Translations under genes and position numbers: made by a program
Source: Microbacterium hydrocarbonoxydans
GTDB taxonomy: Bacteria > Actinomycetota > Actinomycetes > Actinomycetales > Microbacteriaceae
Direction: 5' to 3'
Assembly (NCBI RefSeq): GCF_904831005.1
Contig: NZ_LR882982.1
Coordinates: forward strand, 1,550,001-1,614,000
Length of the DNA: 64,000 nucleotides
Notes under the pieces: generated by a model
Databases searched by the model: none
What the model was told of the DNA's origin: nothing
What the model saw: the letters and a program-made list of their open reading frames with translations, nothing else
Part shown: one piece after another, positions 52,788 through 61,961 of the stretch
Layout: every line of letters begins with the position of its first letter
How positions within the stretch are numbered: the first letter of the stretch is position 1

Positions 52788-53888
52788 ATGACGGCCCCCG
52801 CTGCCACCACAGAGCCGACCGCTGCTGACCGCCGCCGCTGGGCGCGCTACCTCGTCGAGGAGCGCGCTGAGGGCATGGTCTACCAGAGACTCGCTCAGCG
52901 TCGCACCGGCGAAGAGCAGCAGATCCTGCTGAGCCTTGCGGATGCGGAGCGCCGCCACGAGCAGCATTGGCTCGATCTGCTGGGGGCCGAGCCGGCGCGG
53001 CTGCCGCACGCGGGGCTCCGATCGCGTCTGCTCGGATGGATGGCGGGACGATTCGGGTCGATCTTCGTGCTCGCGCTCGCCCAGAGCGCCGAGGCTCGTT
53101 CGCCCTACGACTCCGAGCAGTATGCCACCCCCGCGATGCGGGCTGACGAGAAGGTGCACTACGAGGTCGTGCGCGGCCTCGCCGCCCGTGGCCGTCGTCG
53201 ACTCTCCGGCTCGTTCCGCGCAGCGGTCTTCGGGGCCAACGACGGTCTTGTGAGCAACCTGGCCCTCGTACTCGGCATCGGAGCCACCGGGGTGAGCTCG
53301 AGCTTCGTGCTCTTCAGCGGTATCGCAGGCCTGCTCGCGGGGGCGCTGTCGATGGGAGCGGGGGAGTTCGTCTCCGTCCGGTCTCAGCGAGAGCTGCTGG
53401 CTGCGACCGAGGCGAATGAGGATGCGGCCGCCTCTGCAGCCGATCTCGACATCGACGAGAACGAGCTGGCGCTCGTCTACCGCGCGCGCGGTGTCGCGCC
53501 GGATGAGGCGCTGGAGCGTGCCGGGCGGATCGTCGCCGCCGCTCGCGCCGGCGTCGAGCGCACCGCCACCGGCCCGGTGCACATCCATGCGGCGATGGAC
53601 CACGAGATCGTGGGCAGCGATTGGACCGCCGCCCTGTCGAGCTTCCTTCTCTTCGCCTCCGGCGCCATCATTCCGGTGCTGCCCTGGATCTTCGGGCTCG
53701 AGGGCGCAGCAGCCGTGATAGTGGCGCTCGCGCTCGTGGGCGTCGCTCTGCTCTCGACCGGCGCCATGGTGGGCGTCCTGTCGGGCGGTCCGCCTCTGCG
53801 GCGGGCGCTGCGGCAGCTGGCGATCGGATTCGGCGCAGCCGCGATCACCTACGGGCTCGGCCTGCTGTTCGGGGTGGGCGCGGTCTGA
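52788..53888 (+). CDS. Ferritin-like domain fused to VIT1/CCC1 iron-manganese transporter (MbfA-like)
   Basis: 366 residues. The N-terminal rubrerythrin-like four-helix domain (about 14-135) has metal ligands in VEERAEGMVYQRL, DAERRHEQHW and ADEKVHYEVV. The C-terminal VIT1 domain has FRAAVFGANDGLVSNLALVLGIGATG, GAGEFVSVRSQREL and about five membrane helices. By analogy with rhizobial MbfA it would export Fe2+ or Mn2+ and limit oxidative stress, with the diiron domain acting as sensor. The ATG has an AGGAG ribosome-binding site. Confidence 0.9.
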   Translation: MTAPAATTEPTAADRRRWARYLVEERAEGMVYQRLAQRRTGEEQQILLSLADAERRHEQHWLDLLGAEPARLPHAGLRSRLLGWMAGRFGSIFVLALAQSAEARSPYDSEQYATPAMRADEKVHYEVVRGLAARGRRRLSGSFRAAVFGANDGLVSNLALVLGIGATGVSSSFVLFSGIAGLLAGALSMGAGEFVSVRSQRELLAATEANEDAAASAADLDIDENELALVYRARGVAPDEALERAGRIVAAARAGVERTATGPVHIHAAMDHEIVGSDWTAALSSFLLFASGAIIPVLPWIFGLEGAAAVIVALALVGVALLSTGAMVGVLSGGPPLRRALRQLAIGFGAAAITYGLGLLFGVGAV

Positions 53889-53924
53889 GACCGTCCGCCG
53901 CCGACGCGGCACCGCCGAAAACGA

Positions 53925-53959
53925 GAGAAGCTCCGGAACACGATGTTCCGGAGCTTCTC
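53925..53959. terminator. Bidirectional terminator between the VIT1 gene and tRNA-Leu
   Basis: Arms 53925-53940 and 53944-53959 form a perfect 16-bp stem with a 3-base loop. On the minus strand a TTTT run follows, suiting tRNA-Leu termination. Confidence 0.8.
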
Positions 53960-53964
53960 GCCTG

Positions 53965-54047
53965 TGCGCGGAGGGGGACTTGAACCCCCACGCCCTTACG
54001 GGCACTACGACCTCAACGTAGCGCGTCTACCATTCCGCCACCCGCGC
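53965..54047 (-). tRNA. tRNA-Leu (GAG anticodon)
   Basis: Acceptor GCGCGGG/TCCGCGC, type II long variable arm TGCCCGTAAGGGCG, anticodon loop TTGAGGT (GAG, reading CUC/CUU), T-arm GGGGGTTCAAGTCCCCC. CCA is not encoded. Confidence 0.94.
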
Positions 54048-54147
54048 AGGTGTTGGATGTTCGTTGCCGAACGAAGATTTACATTAGCACGGGCTTCACC
54101 GCACCCCGAAACCGAGCGCGATTCCCGGGCGCGCCTTCGCGCTTCGA

Positions 54148-54153
54148 TAGCCT
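54148..54153 (+). promoter_or_regulatory. -10 element of a near-leaderless M20 peptidase gene
   Basis: TAGCCT, 7 bases, ATG at 54161. Confidence 0.5.
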
Positions 54154-54160
54154 TGTGTGT

Positions 54161-55456
54161 ATGACAGAACCGTCACTTCCCGAGGTGGTGCGCATCGCGC
54201 AGGACCTGATCCGTTTCGACACATCCAACTTCGGGGGCGGCGATGCCAAGGGCGAGCGCGAGGCTGCCGAGTACGTCGGCGCATACCTGGAGCAGCTCGG
54301 ACTCGAGGTCGAGTACTACGAGCCGATCGATCGTCGCACCAACGTGATGGCCCGCGTGCGGGGCCGAGATCCGCAGAAGCCTGCACTCGTCGTGCACGGG
54401 CACCTTGACGTGGTGCCTGCCGTGGCTGAGGACTGGACGGTCGATCCGTTCGCCGGCGTCGTGAGGGACGGGATGCTCTGGGGGCGTGGAGCGGTCGACA
54501 TGAAGAACATGGACGCGATGATCCTGACCGCCGTCGCGGACATCCTGAGATCCGGGGAACAGCCGGCGCGCGATCTGGTGATCGTCTTCTTCGCCGACGA
54601 GGAGAACGGGGGAGTGGAAGGGTCCGCCCTCGCTGTGCAGCACCGCCCGCAGTGGTTCGAGGGTGCGACCGAGGCGATCAGCGAGGTCGGCGGCTACTCG
54701 ATCAGCGTCGACGATCGTCGTGCATACCTCTTGCAGGTCGGCGAGAAGGCGCTGATCTGGATCCGCCTCGTCGCCAAGGGGCGCGCGGGGCACGGGAGCC
54801 GCCTGCACGACGACAACGCGGTCACCAAGCTCGCCGAGGCCGTGGCGGCGATCGGCCGCACCCGATGGCCGCTCAGGCTCACGTCGACCACAGAGGAGCT
54901 GCTGCGCGGGCTCAGCGATCTCACGGGCCGCCCCATCGACGACCCCGACGCCTTGGCGGCAGCGGCCGGACCGGCCGAGGCGTTCCTGCGCTCTTCGTTC
55001 CGCACCACGACGAACCCGACGGCGCTCACCGCGGGCTACAAGCACAACGTCATCCCCGCGCGGGCCGAGGCGCTCATCGATGTGCGGGTGATCCCCGGTA
55101 CCGAGGACGACGTGCTGACAGAGCTGCAGGCCATCGTGGGCGACGAGATCGAGATCGAGACCGTCGTGCGCGACATCGGAATGGAGACTCCCTTCGCGGG
55201 CGATCTGGTGGAGGCGATGGTCGCGAGCCTGAATCAGCACGATCCGGGTGTTCCGGTGATCCCGTATCTCCTCGGCGCGGGCACGGACAACAAGGCATTG
55301 GCCGCTCTGGGGATCACCGGGTACGGATTCGCACCGCTGCGCCTTCCGGCCGATCTCGACTTCACGGGCATGTTCCACGGAGTCGACGAGCGCGTACCCG
55401 TAGAATCGCTTGTCTTCGGTCAGCGGGTGCTGGCCGATCTGCTGCGCACGTACTGA
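54161..55456 (+). CDS. M20 family metallopeptidase
   Basis: 431 residues. A dizinc peptidase of the ArgE/DapE/CPG2 family. Zinc and catalytic residues are in VVHGHLDVVP (His, Asp), LWGRGAVDMKN (bridging Asp) and FFADEENGG (general-base Glu-Glu). The dimerisation domain spans about 200-320 and the last ligand His is in FTGMFHGVDERVPVE. It likely hydrolyses dipeptides or an acylated amino acid in the cytoplasm. M. tuberculosis Rv2141c belongs to the same family. Confidence 0.93.
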   Translation: MTEPSLPEVVRIAQDLIRFDTSNFGGGDAKGEREAAEYVGAYLEQLGLEVEYYEPIDRRTNVMARVRGRDPQKPALVVHGHLDVVPAVAEDWTVDPFAGVVRDGMLWGRGAVDMKNMDAMILTAVADILRSGEQPARDLVIVFFADEENGGVEGSALAVQHRPQWFEGATEAISEVGGYSISVDDRRAYLLQVGEKALIWIRLVAKGRAGHGSRLHDDNAVTKLAEAVAAIGRTRWPLRLTSTTEELLRGLSDLTGRPIDDPDALAAAAGPAEAFLRSSFRTTTNPTALTAGYKHNVIPARAEALIDVRVIPGTEDDVLTELQAIVGDEIEIETVVRDIGMETPFAGDLVEAMVASLNQHDPGVPVIPYLLGAGTDNKALAALGITGYGFAPLRLPADLDFTGMFHGVDERVPVESLVFGQRVLADLLRTY

Positions 55457-55504
55457 GCGCCCGGCTCCACGTCTGCGCCGCCACACGACCGAGAAGGCCT
55501 ATCC

Positions 55505-56329
55505 ATGCATCTGTTCGAAGCGCTCATCCTCGGGATCGTCCAGGGGCTCACCGAGTTCCTGCCGATCTCCTCCAGCGCCCACCTGCGCATCCTCGGGACC
55601 TTCCTCCCTTCAGGTGAGGACCCTGGGGCTGCATTCACCGCCATCACTCAGATCGGCACGGAGGCGGCCGTCGTGGTCTTCTTCTGGCGAGACATCGTCC
55701 GGATCATCGCGCAGTGGTTCCGTTCATTGACGGGCAAGGTGCCGCGCAGCGATCCCGACGCACGCATGGGATGGATGATCATCATCGGCAGCATCCCGAT
55801 CGTCGTCCTCGGACTGCTGTTCCAGGATCAGATCGAGACGGTCTTCCGGTCGCTGTGGATCGTGGCGATCATGCTCATCGTCTTCGGAATCCTGCTCGGT
55901 ATCGCCGACCACGTCGGCGCGAAGCGACGCACGCTCGACCAGCTCACCTACCCGCACGGCGTCGCCTACGGACTCGCACAGGCGCTGTCGCTCATCCCGG
56001 GAGTCTCACGCTCCGGCGGAACGATCACCATGGGGCTCTTCCTGGGGTACGAGCGCGCCGCAGCAGCTCGCTACGCCTTCCTGCTCGCGATTCCCGCGGT
56101 TTTCGGAAGCGGCTTCTACCAGCTGTTCAAGAGCTGGAACGAGCCTTCGTTCTTCTCGTTCGGCGACACTCTCGCCGCGACCGGAGTCGCGTTCGTCGTG
56201 GCGCTCGCTGTGATCGCCTTCTTCATGAACTACATCTCGAAGCGCAGCTTCCTGCCCTTCGTGATCTACCGCATCCTGCTCGGCTCCGTACTCCTCATCC
56301 TGCTCGGCACCGGCGTGATCGCGGCCTGA
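55505..56329 (+). CDS. uppP: Undecaprenyl-diphosphate phosphatase
   Basis: 274 residues, a polytopic membrane protein (about eight helices). It dephosphorylates undecaprenyl diphosphate to recycle the cell-wall lipid carrier and can give bacitracin resistance. The catalytic signatures [20 protein letters not shown] and [14 protein letters not shown] are intact. The ATG has a GAGAAGG ribosome-binding site 9 bases upstream and lies 48 bases after the peptidase, so co-transcription is possible. Confidence 0.95.
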   Translation: MHLFEALILGIVQGLTEFLPISSSAHLRILGTFLPSGEDPGAAFTAITQIGTEAAVVVFFWRDIVRIIAQWFRSLTGKVPRSDPDARMGWMIIIGSIPIVVLGLLFQDQIETVFRSLWIVAIMLIVFGILLGIADHVGAKRRTLDQLTYPHGVAYGLAQALSLIPGVSRSGGTITMGLFLGYERAAAARYAFLLAIPAVFGSGFYQLFKSWNEPSFFSFGDTLAATGVAFVVALAVIAFFMNYISKRSFLPFVIYRILLGSVLLILLGTGVIAA

Positions 56330-56337
56330 ACCGGGCG

Positions 56338-56369
56338 CCGTCAGGGGTGCGACACCGCGCCCCTGACGG
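56338..56369. terminator. Terminator between convergent uppP and PAC2 genes
   Basis: CCGTCAGGGG (56338-56347) and CCCCTGACGG (56360-56369) pair over 10 bp, between the two stop codons. Confidence 0.7.
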
Positions 56370-56386
56370 GAGACGGACCGGTGGGC

Positions 56387-57235
56387 TCAGCGCTTGTGGT
56401 CGCTCGGACCGTCACCGCGCCGACGAAGGTACCGCTCGAAAGCCTGCGCGATCGCGTCGCCGGACGCATCCGGAGAATCCCAGGTGTCGCGCGTCTGCTC
56501 GAGCTGACGGATGTACTCGGCCATGTCCTCATCGTCGGCCGCGGCGGCATCGATGGACGCCTCCCACGCGGCGGCCTCGGTGCGCAGACTGCTGTGCGCG
56601 AACTCGACGCCGGTGAGCTCTTCGAGCCGGTCGAGCAGTGCCAGAGTCACCTTCGGCGATGGCGTCGCGGACGCCACGTAGTGCGGGACGCTCGCCCACA
56701 GGCTCGCCGTCGGGATGCCCGCGCTCTCGGCGAAGTGCTCGAAGACGCTGAGAATGCCGACGGGGCCTTCATACAGAGACCGCTCGAGACCGTGAGCCTC
56801 GCGCACCTGCTCGTTCTGGCTCGACGCGAAGATCGAGATCGGTCGGGTGTGCGGGACGTCCGAGAGCATGGCGCCCAGCGTGACGAGACCTGTGACATCG
56901 TCTCGGAGCGCGACGTCGATGAACTCGGCGGCGAAGGACTGCCATGTCCGCGCAGGTTCCACCCCGGTCAGCACCCAGAACTCAGGTCCGGGACCCGGGT
57001 CGCGGGGGCGCCAGAGGCCCGCCTCAGGCCAGGTGAGTCGACGACGGCCTTCTGCATCCATCTTCGTGGCCGGACGGGTGTACTGGTAGTCGAAGTACAG
57101 TTCCGGATCGATCGAGTGCACGAGGTCGTACTCCGACTGAGCGCGCAGTGCGGCGATCGCGCCGCTCGCTGCTTCACCGGCATCGTTCCAGCCATCGAAG
57201 GCGGCGATGATGATCCGTGAACCGAGGACATCCAT
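56387..57235 (-). CDS. PAC2-family protein (proteasome-assembly-chaperone-like)
   Basis: 282 residues. RIIIAAFDGWNDAGEAASGAIAAL at the N-terminus and VTLGAMLSDVPHTRPI, FEHFAESAGIPTASLWASVPHYVA are actinobacterial PAC2 signatures. The C-terminus is acidic, then basic. Related proteins include M. tuberculosis Rv2125. The biochemical role in bacteria is unresolved. The ATG at 57235 has a GAAGGGAG ribosome-binding site. The longer upstream frame overlaps the divergent HAD gene and is rejected. Confidence 0.88.
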   Translation of the reverse strand: MDVLGSRIIIAAFDGWNDAGEAASGAIAALRAQSEYDLVHSIDPELYFDYQYTRPATKMDAEGRRRLTWPEAGLWRPRDPGPGPEFWVLTGVEPARTWQSFAAEFIDVALRDDVTGLVTLGAMLSDVPHTRPISIFASSQNEQVREAHGLERSLYEGPVGILSVFEHFAESAGIPTASLWASVPHYVASATPSPKVTLALLDRLEELTGVEFAHSSLRTEAAAWEASIDAAAADDEDMAEYIRQLEQTRDTWDSPDASGDAIAQAFERYLRRRGDGPSDHKR

Positions 57236-57313
57236 CGTGGTCTCCCTTCGTGGTCGCCGGTACCTATCCCTCCAGGCTAGCCCGCTCGGACGAGGACCGG
57301 GCGCAGCCACGGG

Positions 57314-57319
57314 TAACAT
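57314..57319 (+). promoter_or_regulatory. -10 element of a leaderless HAD phosphatase operon
   Basis: TAACAT, then GATCCG, then the GTG at 57326. Confidence 0.55.
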
Positions 57320-57325
57320 GATCCG

Positions 57326-58009
57326 GTGAGCAGACAGCCCCGCGCGATCCTCTGGGACATGGACGGAACACTCGTCGACACCGAGCCGTACTGGATGGCG
57401 GCGGAGACTTCTCTCGTCGAGTCCTTCGGCGGAACGTGGACGCACGCCGATGCCCTGCAGCTCGTCGGCAACGGTCTGATCGACAGCGCGACCATCCTGC
57501 AGCGCGCAGGCGTCGACATGGAGGCCGAGGCGATCGTCTCGCTCCTGACCGATGGTGTGCAGCACGCGCTGCGCACCGAGGGCGTCCCGTTCAGGCCGGG
57601 CGCTCGAGAGCTTCTGCAGGACCTTCGTACTGCGGGGATCCCGACGGGTCTCGTGACGATGTCGCTTCGGCGCATGGCGCTCGGCGTCGTCGAGCTGATC
57701 GACTTCGACGCCTTCGACATCGTCGTCGCGGGCGACGACGTCGAGAATCCGAAGCCGCATCCGGAGCCTTATCTGCATGCCGCGGAGCTCCTCGACATCG
57801 ACATCGCGGACGCCGTCGTGATCGAGGACTCCCCGACGGGACTTCGCGCCGGTATCGCATCAGGCGCTGTCGCGCTCGGCGTACCGCACATCGTCGCCCT
57901 CGATCATGTCGGCGCCCACGAGCTGTGGCCGACGCTCGAGGGTCGCACCGCAGCTGACCTGGTCGACCTCTTCAACCGCCAGACCTCCATGACGGGAGCC
58001 ACCCGATGA
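57326..58009 (+). CDS. HAD-family phosphatase
   Basis: 227 residues. Motif I ILWDMDGTLVDTEPYW, motif II-like GLVTMSLRR, and the motif III/IV region KPHPEPYLHAAELLDIDIADAVVIEDSPTGLRAGIASG. The cap type is the C1 helical bundle, as in beta-phosphoglucomutase/phosphoglycolate phosphatase relatives. It hydrolyses an unidentified small phosphate ester. Its TGA overlaps the trmI ATG (ATGA), coupling the two. Confidence 0.9.
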   Translation: MSRQPRAILWDMDGTLVDTEPYWMAAETSLVESFGGTWTHADALQLVGNGLIDSATILQRAGVDMEAEAIVSLLTDGVQHALRTEGVPFRPGARELLQDLRTAGIPTGLVTMSLRRMALGVVELIDFDAFDIVVAGDDVENPKPHPEPYLHAAELLDIDIADAVVIEDSPTGLRAGIASGAVALGVPHIVALDHVGAHELWPTLEGRTAADLVDLFNRQTSMTGATR

Positions 58010-59061
58010 CCGACGCGACTGCGCCGACGCACACGACCGCACCGACCACGACCGGTGCGGCGCGGCCGAGCGGTCCGTTCCGCGCCGGGGATCGGGTTCA
58101 GCTGACCGGTCCGAAGGGGCGGCTGCACACCGTCACGCTCCGCGAGGACGGAGAGCTTCACACGCACCAGGGCGTGCTTCGTCACCGTGACCTCATCGGG
58201 CTGCCCGACGGCTCTGTCGTGTCGAACAGCTCGGGTCACGACTACCTCGCGCTCCGACCGTTGCTGCGCGACTTCGCCATGTCGATGCCTCGAGGCGCTG
58301 CCATCGTCTACCCCAAGGACGCCGCGCAGATAGTGATGCAGGCCGACATCTTCCCCGGGTCCGTTGTGGTCGAGGCCGGCGTCGGCTCGGGAGCGCTCTC
58401 GCTTTCGCTGCTGAGAGCGATCGGTCCAGCCGGGCGCCTCGTGTCCTTCGAACGCAGGGACGATTTCGCGCAGGTCGCTCGGGGCAACGTCGAGACGTTC
58501 TTCGGTGAGACCCCCGACACCTGGGATGTGGTGGTCGGTGATCTCCTCGACGCGCTGCCTTCCGAGTTCTCGCCGGGGACCGTCGACCGGGTCGTGCTCG
58601 ACATGCTCGCTCCCTGGGAGTGCATCGACGTCGTGGCTGAAGCGCTCACGCCCGGAGGAGTCGTGCTCTGCTATATCGCGACCGCGACACAGCTCTCGCG
58701 CGTGGCCGAGTACATCCGCGGAACCGGCCTGTTCACCGATCCCGATGCGTCGGAGACGATGGTCCGCGGCTGGCACGTGGAGGGACTGGCGGTGCGTCCG
58801 GATCACCGCATGGTCGCGCACACGGGCTTCCTGCTCACCGCACGACGCCTCGCCCCAGGGGCTGTCGCGCCGTCGGTCAAGCGCAGGGCTTCGAAGAGCA
58901 GCTACGGAGACGACGACGTCGAGCTCTGGACGCCCGGGGCCGTCGGCGATCGGGTGATCAACGACAAGAACCTCCGCAAGCGCGCCCGAGAGGCGACGAA
59001 GGCCGCCGAAGGGGCGCGCATCGCTGCAGCATCGCGCGAATCCGACGCTGCGACGGAATAG
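58006..59061 (+). CDS. trmI: tRNA (adenine-N1)-methyltransferase TrmI
   Basis: 351 residues. It methylates A58 in the T-loop of tRNAs with SAM. An N-terminal beta domain (LTGPKGRLHTVTLREDGELHTHQGVLRH) is followed by the Rossmann core with SAM motif VVEAGVGSGALSLSLLRAIGP and LDMLAPWE. The Lys/Arg-rich C-terminal extension (about 290-351) is longer than in mycobacterial TrmI. In mycobacteria the proteasome genes follow; here an FKBP-like lipoprotein follows instead. Its TAG stop starts the next promoter. Confidence 0.94.
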   Translation: MTDATAPTHTTAPTTTGAARPSGPFRAGDRVQLTGPKGRLHTVTLREDGELHTHQGVLRHRDLIGLPDGSVVSNSSGHDYLALRPLLRDFAMSMPRGAAIVYPKDAAQIVMQADIFPGSVVVEAGVGSGALSLSLLRAIGPAGRLVSFERRDDFAQVARGNVETFFGETPDTWDVVVGDLLDALPSEFSPGTVDRVVLDMLAPWECIDVVAEALTPGGVVLCYIATATQLSRVAEYIRGTGLFTDPDASETMVRGWHVEGLAVRPDHRMVAHTGFLLTARRLAPGAVAPSVKRRASKSSYGDDDVELWTPGAVGDRVINDKNLRKRAREATKAAEGARIAAASRESDAATE

Positions 59062-59064
59062 ACT
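59059..59064 (+). promoter_or_regulatory. -10 element of the FKBP-like lipoprotein gene and possibly pafBC
   Basis: TAGACT, 7 bases, GTG at 59072. The TAG is also the trmI stop codon. Confidence 0.55.
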
Positions 59065-59071
59065 GGAGCGC

Positions 59072-59983
59072 GTGCGTAAAACGTCCGCCGTTCTGGCCAC
59101 TCTCAGCCTCGCCGCCCTCGCTCTGACAGGGTGCTCTGCCGCGCCGTCGTACGCCGGTGCGGCGTGCGATCGCACCGGCACTCCTGCGGTCGCGGACTCT
59201 GTGACGGTAGAGGGCGACCTCGGTGAGAACCCTGAGGTGACGGTGTTCACTCCCGTCAAGTCGGACGCCACCGAGTTCTCGGATGTGACGGTCGGAGACG
59301 GTGCGACACTCACGTCAGATGTGCAGCCCATGGTGCTCGACATCTCGTTCTACGGCGGCGACAGCGGCGAGAAGCTCTTCGAGTCGGAGTACAACGGTGA
59401 TCTGAGTCGTGTGCACAACATCGCCTACTGGGCGCAGCGTTCGCCGGGACTCGAGTCGGTGCTCGAGTGCGCGACCGGCGGTACGAGGACGGTCGCGGTG
59501 CTCACGCCTGAGGACTTCGGCGAGAGCAACGTGCAGGCTTTCGGACTCGAGGACGGCGAGAACATCGTCGCGGTCGTCGACGTCCTCGAGGTGCACCTGG
59601 CGAAGGCGGAAGGCGCGTCGCAGTTCAACGACGCGCGCGGCCTGCCCACCGTGGTGCGTGCACCCGACGGCACTCCGGGAATCATCATCCCCGACAGCCC
59701 TGCTCCCGAAGACACCGTGGCGCAGACTCTCATCAAGGGTGACGGCGAGAAGGTCGAGAAGGACTCGGTCGTGGTCACGAACATCATGGCCGTCGGCTGG
59801 GACGACAGGACCGTCGCGACGAGCACGTGGGGCGCCGAGCCGAACATCGGACTGGCCGCCGAAGAGCTGGTCGGTGCAACGGTCGGCTCGCAGCTGCTCG
59901 TCGTCGCACCCGGGGCAGAGGGCGCATCCGCGACTGCGATCGTCGTCGACATCCTGGGGATCGTTCCCGTTCCGGAGCAGTGA
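59072..59983 (+). CDS. FKBP-like lipoprotein with two degenerate modules
   Basis: 303 residues. Type II signal peptide with lipobox LTGC and Cys21. The mature part shows two similar segments (about 45-170 and 205-300). Each contains the TLTSDVQPMVLDISF / VEKDSVVVTNIMAVGW start and the SPGLESVL / GAEPNIGLAAEELVGATVGSQLLVV pattern seen in FKBP peptidyl-prolyl isomerases. Several active-site aromatics are missing, so catalysis is doubtful, especially in module 1. It is located on the outer face of the membrane. It directly precedes pafB, with TGATG overlap. Confidence 0.82.
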   Translation: MRKTSAVLATLSLAALALTGCSAAPSYAGAACDRTGTPAVADSVTVEGDLGENPEVTVFTPVKSDATEFSDVTVGDGATLTSDVQPMVLDISFYGGDSGEKLFESEYNGDLSRVHNIAYWAQRSPGLESVLECATGGTRTVAVLTPEDFGESNVQAFGLEDGENIVAVVDVLEVHLAKAEGASQFNDARGLPTVVRAPDGTPGIIIPDSPAPEDTVAQTLIKGDGEKVEKDSVVVTNIMAVGWDDRTVATSTWGAEPNIGLAAEELVGATVGSQLLVVAPGAEGASATAIVVDILGIVPVPEQ

Positions 59984-60975
59984 TGGCCGCCCGTATTCCC
60001 GCGGAGGAGCGCCTGACGAATCTCGTCGTGGCGCTGATGGCCACGGAGATCGGGTTGACCAAGCAGCAGATCCTCGACAACGTCTCGGGGTACCGCCAGC
60101 GCGCGGACGCCGGAGCGCGGTCGGATGCTCTCGAGAAGATGTTCGAGCGCGACAAGGACGAGCTCCGCACACTCGGGGTGCCGGTTGAGACGATCGGGGA
60201 TCCCGCAGACCCGAACGACCTCCGAGAAGCGAGATATCGCATTCCCCAGGCGGAATACGATCTTCCCGGCGATATCGAGTTCACCGCTGCCGAGCTTGCG
60301 GTCCTGCAGCTGGCCGGCAGTGTGTGGAGCACGGAATCGGCATCGGTCGATGCGAAGGCGGGGGTTCGCAAGATCCGCGCACTCGGGATCGACGGCGATG
60401 AACCCATCATCGGATTCGCGCCGCGGATCACCGCACGCGATGCCGCCTTCCCGCCTCTCCAGGACGCGATCGAGAAGTGCCGGGTGGTCTCTTTCGACTA
60501 CCTGAAGCCGGGCGAGGAGTCGCCGCGTCGGCGCACCATCCGGCCGCTGGCGCTCGTGGACTACGAGGCCCGCTGGCATGTCTACGGTATAGACGTCGAC
60601 ATCGAGGCCGACAGGATGTTCCTGCTCAGCCGCATCGTCGGCGATGTGCGCATCACCTCGACCGCATTCGAGCCGCATCTCCGCGACGGAGCGGGGGAGC
60701 GGGCACTGTCCGGGCTCGAGCGCGTGGCGGCCCAGAATGCGGCGCTGCTGGAGGTCACTCCCGGCACCGAGGCCGCGCTGAGGCTCGGACGACGAGCCAC
60801 GCCCGCCGCACAGGGAATCCATGTGCCGTTCGTGGATCTGCACATCCTCGCCGACGAGCTGGCGTCATACGGTCCCGAGGTGCGCGTCGTCGAGCCCGCC
60901 GCCCTGCGCGATGCCGTGATCGCTCGCCTCACTGCCGTGGTCGCGGCCAATTCCGATCAGGAGGGCGTCCGATGA
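59983..60975 (+). CDS. pafB: PafB, WYL-domain DNA-damage regulator subunit
   Basis: 330 residues. N-terminal winged HTH (LVVALMATEIGLTKQQILDNVSGY) and a WYL domain (RTIRPLALVDYEARWHVYGIDVD). In mycobacteria PafB and PafC form a heterodimer that activates the LexA-independent damage response at TGTCRGTG-N8-TANNNT promoters. The ATG overlaps the lipoprotein TGA (TGATG); pafC follows in an ATGA overlap. The gene does not sit behind pafA, as it does in mycobacteria. Four candidate target promoters are in this window. Confidence 0.93.
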   Translation: MAARIPAEERLTNLVVALMATEIGLTKQQILDNVSGYRQRADAGARSDALEKMFERDKDELRTLGVPVETIGDPADPNDLREARYRIPQAEYDLPGDIEFTAAELAVLQLAGSVWSTESASVDAKAGVRKIRALGIDGDEPIIGFAPRITARDAAFPPLQDAIEKCRVVSFDYLKPGEESPRRRTIRPLALVDYEARWHVYGIDVDIEADRMFLLSRIVGDVRITSTAFEPHLRDGAGERALSGLERVAAQNAALLEVTPGTEAALRLGRRATPAAQGIHVPFVDLHILADELASYGPEVRVVEPAALRDAVIARLTAVVAANSDQEGVR

Positions 60976-61961
60976 GCGCCAAGTCGAAGCCGCTCCTGGC
61001 GTCGGATCGTGTGCGGGTGTACCTGACACTCGTGCCGTACCTCCTGGAGCTCGGGCAGGTGTCACTCGCCGAGGCCGCCGAGGAATTCGGGGTGACGCCG
61101 AACGAGATGCGTCAGATGGTCGAGAAGCTCACCGTCATCGGCCTTCCCGGCGACGCCGGTTTCTGGCAGCAGCCGCAGGAGCTGTTCGACATCAACTGGG
61201 ACCTTCTCGACCAGCAGGACATCATCGAGATCACGAACGATGTCGCTCTGCGCCGGGTCCCGCGCTTCACAGCTCGCGAGGCGGCCGCTCTTCTCGCAGG
61301 GCTCCAGATGGTCGCGGCGGTTCCCGCCGTGTCGGACTCGGGGCTCGTGAGCGGCCTCATCTCCAAGCTCTCCCGCGGTGCGGCGGATGCCCCCGCAGAA
61401 GTCGTGGTGGCACCGAGTGCCGTCGACGAGGTCAGACAGGTCGTCTCGCGCGCCGTGCAGCAGGGCGTCGCGGTCTCGTTCACGTATCAGGCACCGGATG
61501 CCAAGCCGATGACACGCACGGTCGATCCGGTGCAGATCCTCATCACGAATGCGCAGTGGTATCTGCAGGGCTGGTGTCATATGCGCGAGGCGATGCGCAC
61601 CTTCCACCTCGACCGTGTGAGCGATGCGCGACTCACCGAGATCCCGATCACTCACGCAGGAGATCAGGTGCCCGAGGCCTTCTCGTCCGTCGACGATGAG
61701 GGTGAGGTGCGCGTCCGCCTTCCGGAAAGGGTCGCACCGCTTCTGGGCGATTTTCTCACGGCAGACAATGTCGATGTCGAGAACGGCGTCGTGACGGCCC
61801 GACTGAGGCTCGCGGACCCACGAGGCATCAAGCGCTTCGCGGGACGCTTCGGCTGCGCCCTCGAAGTCATCGAACCCGCAGTCGCCCGCACCGCGGCACG
61901 CGAGTGGGCGGCCGCAGGACTCGCCCTCTATCGTGACCCGGACCAGGGCGACGCCGGTTAG
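60972..61961 (+). CDS. pafC: PafC, WYL-domain DNA-damage regulator subunit
   Basis: 329 residues. HTH segment YLLELGQVSLAEAAEEFGVTPNEMRQMVEKL, then a WYL domain with the variant QILITNAQWYLQGWCHMREAMRTFHLDRV, and a C-terminal WCX extension. It is the PafB partner. Its TAG stop forms the first bases of the tatA -10. PafBC was originally linked to the proteasome only by gene neighbourhood; here that neighbourhood is absent. Confidence 0.93.
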   Translation: MSAKSKPLLASDRVRVYLTLVPYLLELGQVSLAEAAEEFGVTPNEMRQMVEKLTVIGLPGDAGFWQQPQELFDINWDLLDQQDIIEITNDVALRRVPRFTAREAAALLAGLQMVAAVPAVSDSGLVSGLISKLSRGAADAPAEVVVAPSAVDEVRQVVSRAVQQGVAVSFTYQAPDAKPMTRTVDPVQILITNAQWYLQGWCHMREAMRTFHLDRVSDARLTEIPITHAGDQVPEAFSSVDDEGEVRVRLPERVAPLLGDFLTADNVDVENGVVTARLRLADPRGIKRFAGRFGCALEVIEPAVARTAAREWAAAGLALYRDPDQGDAG

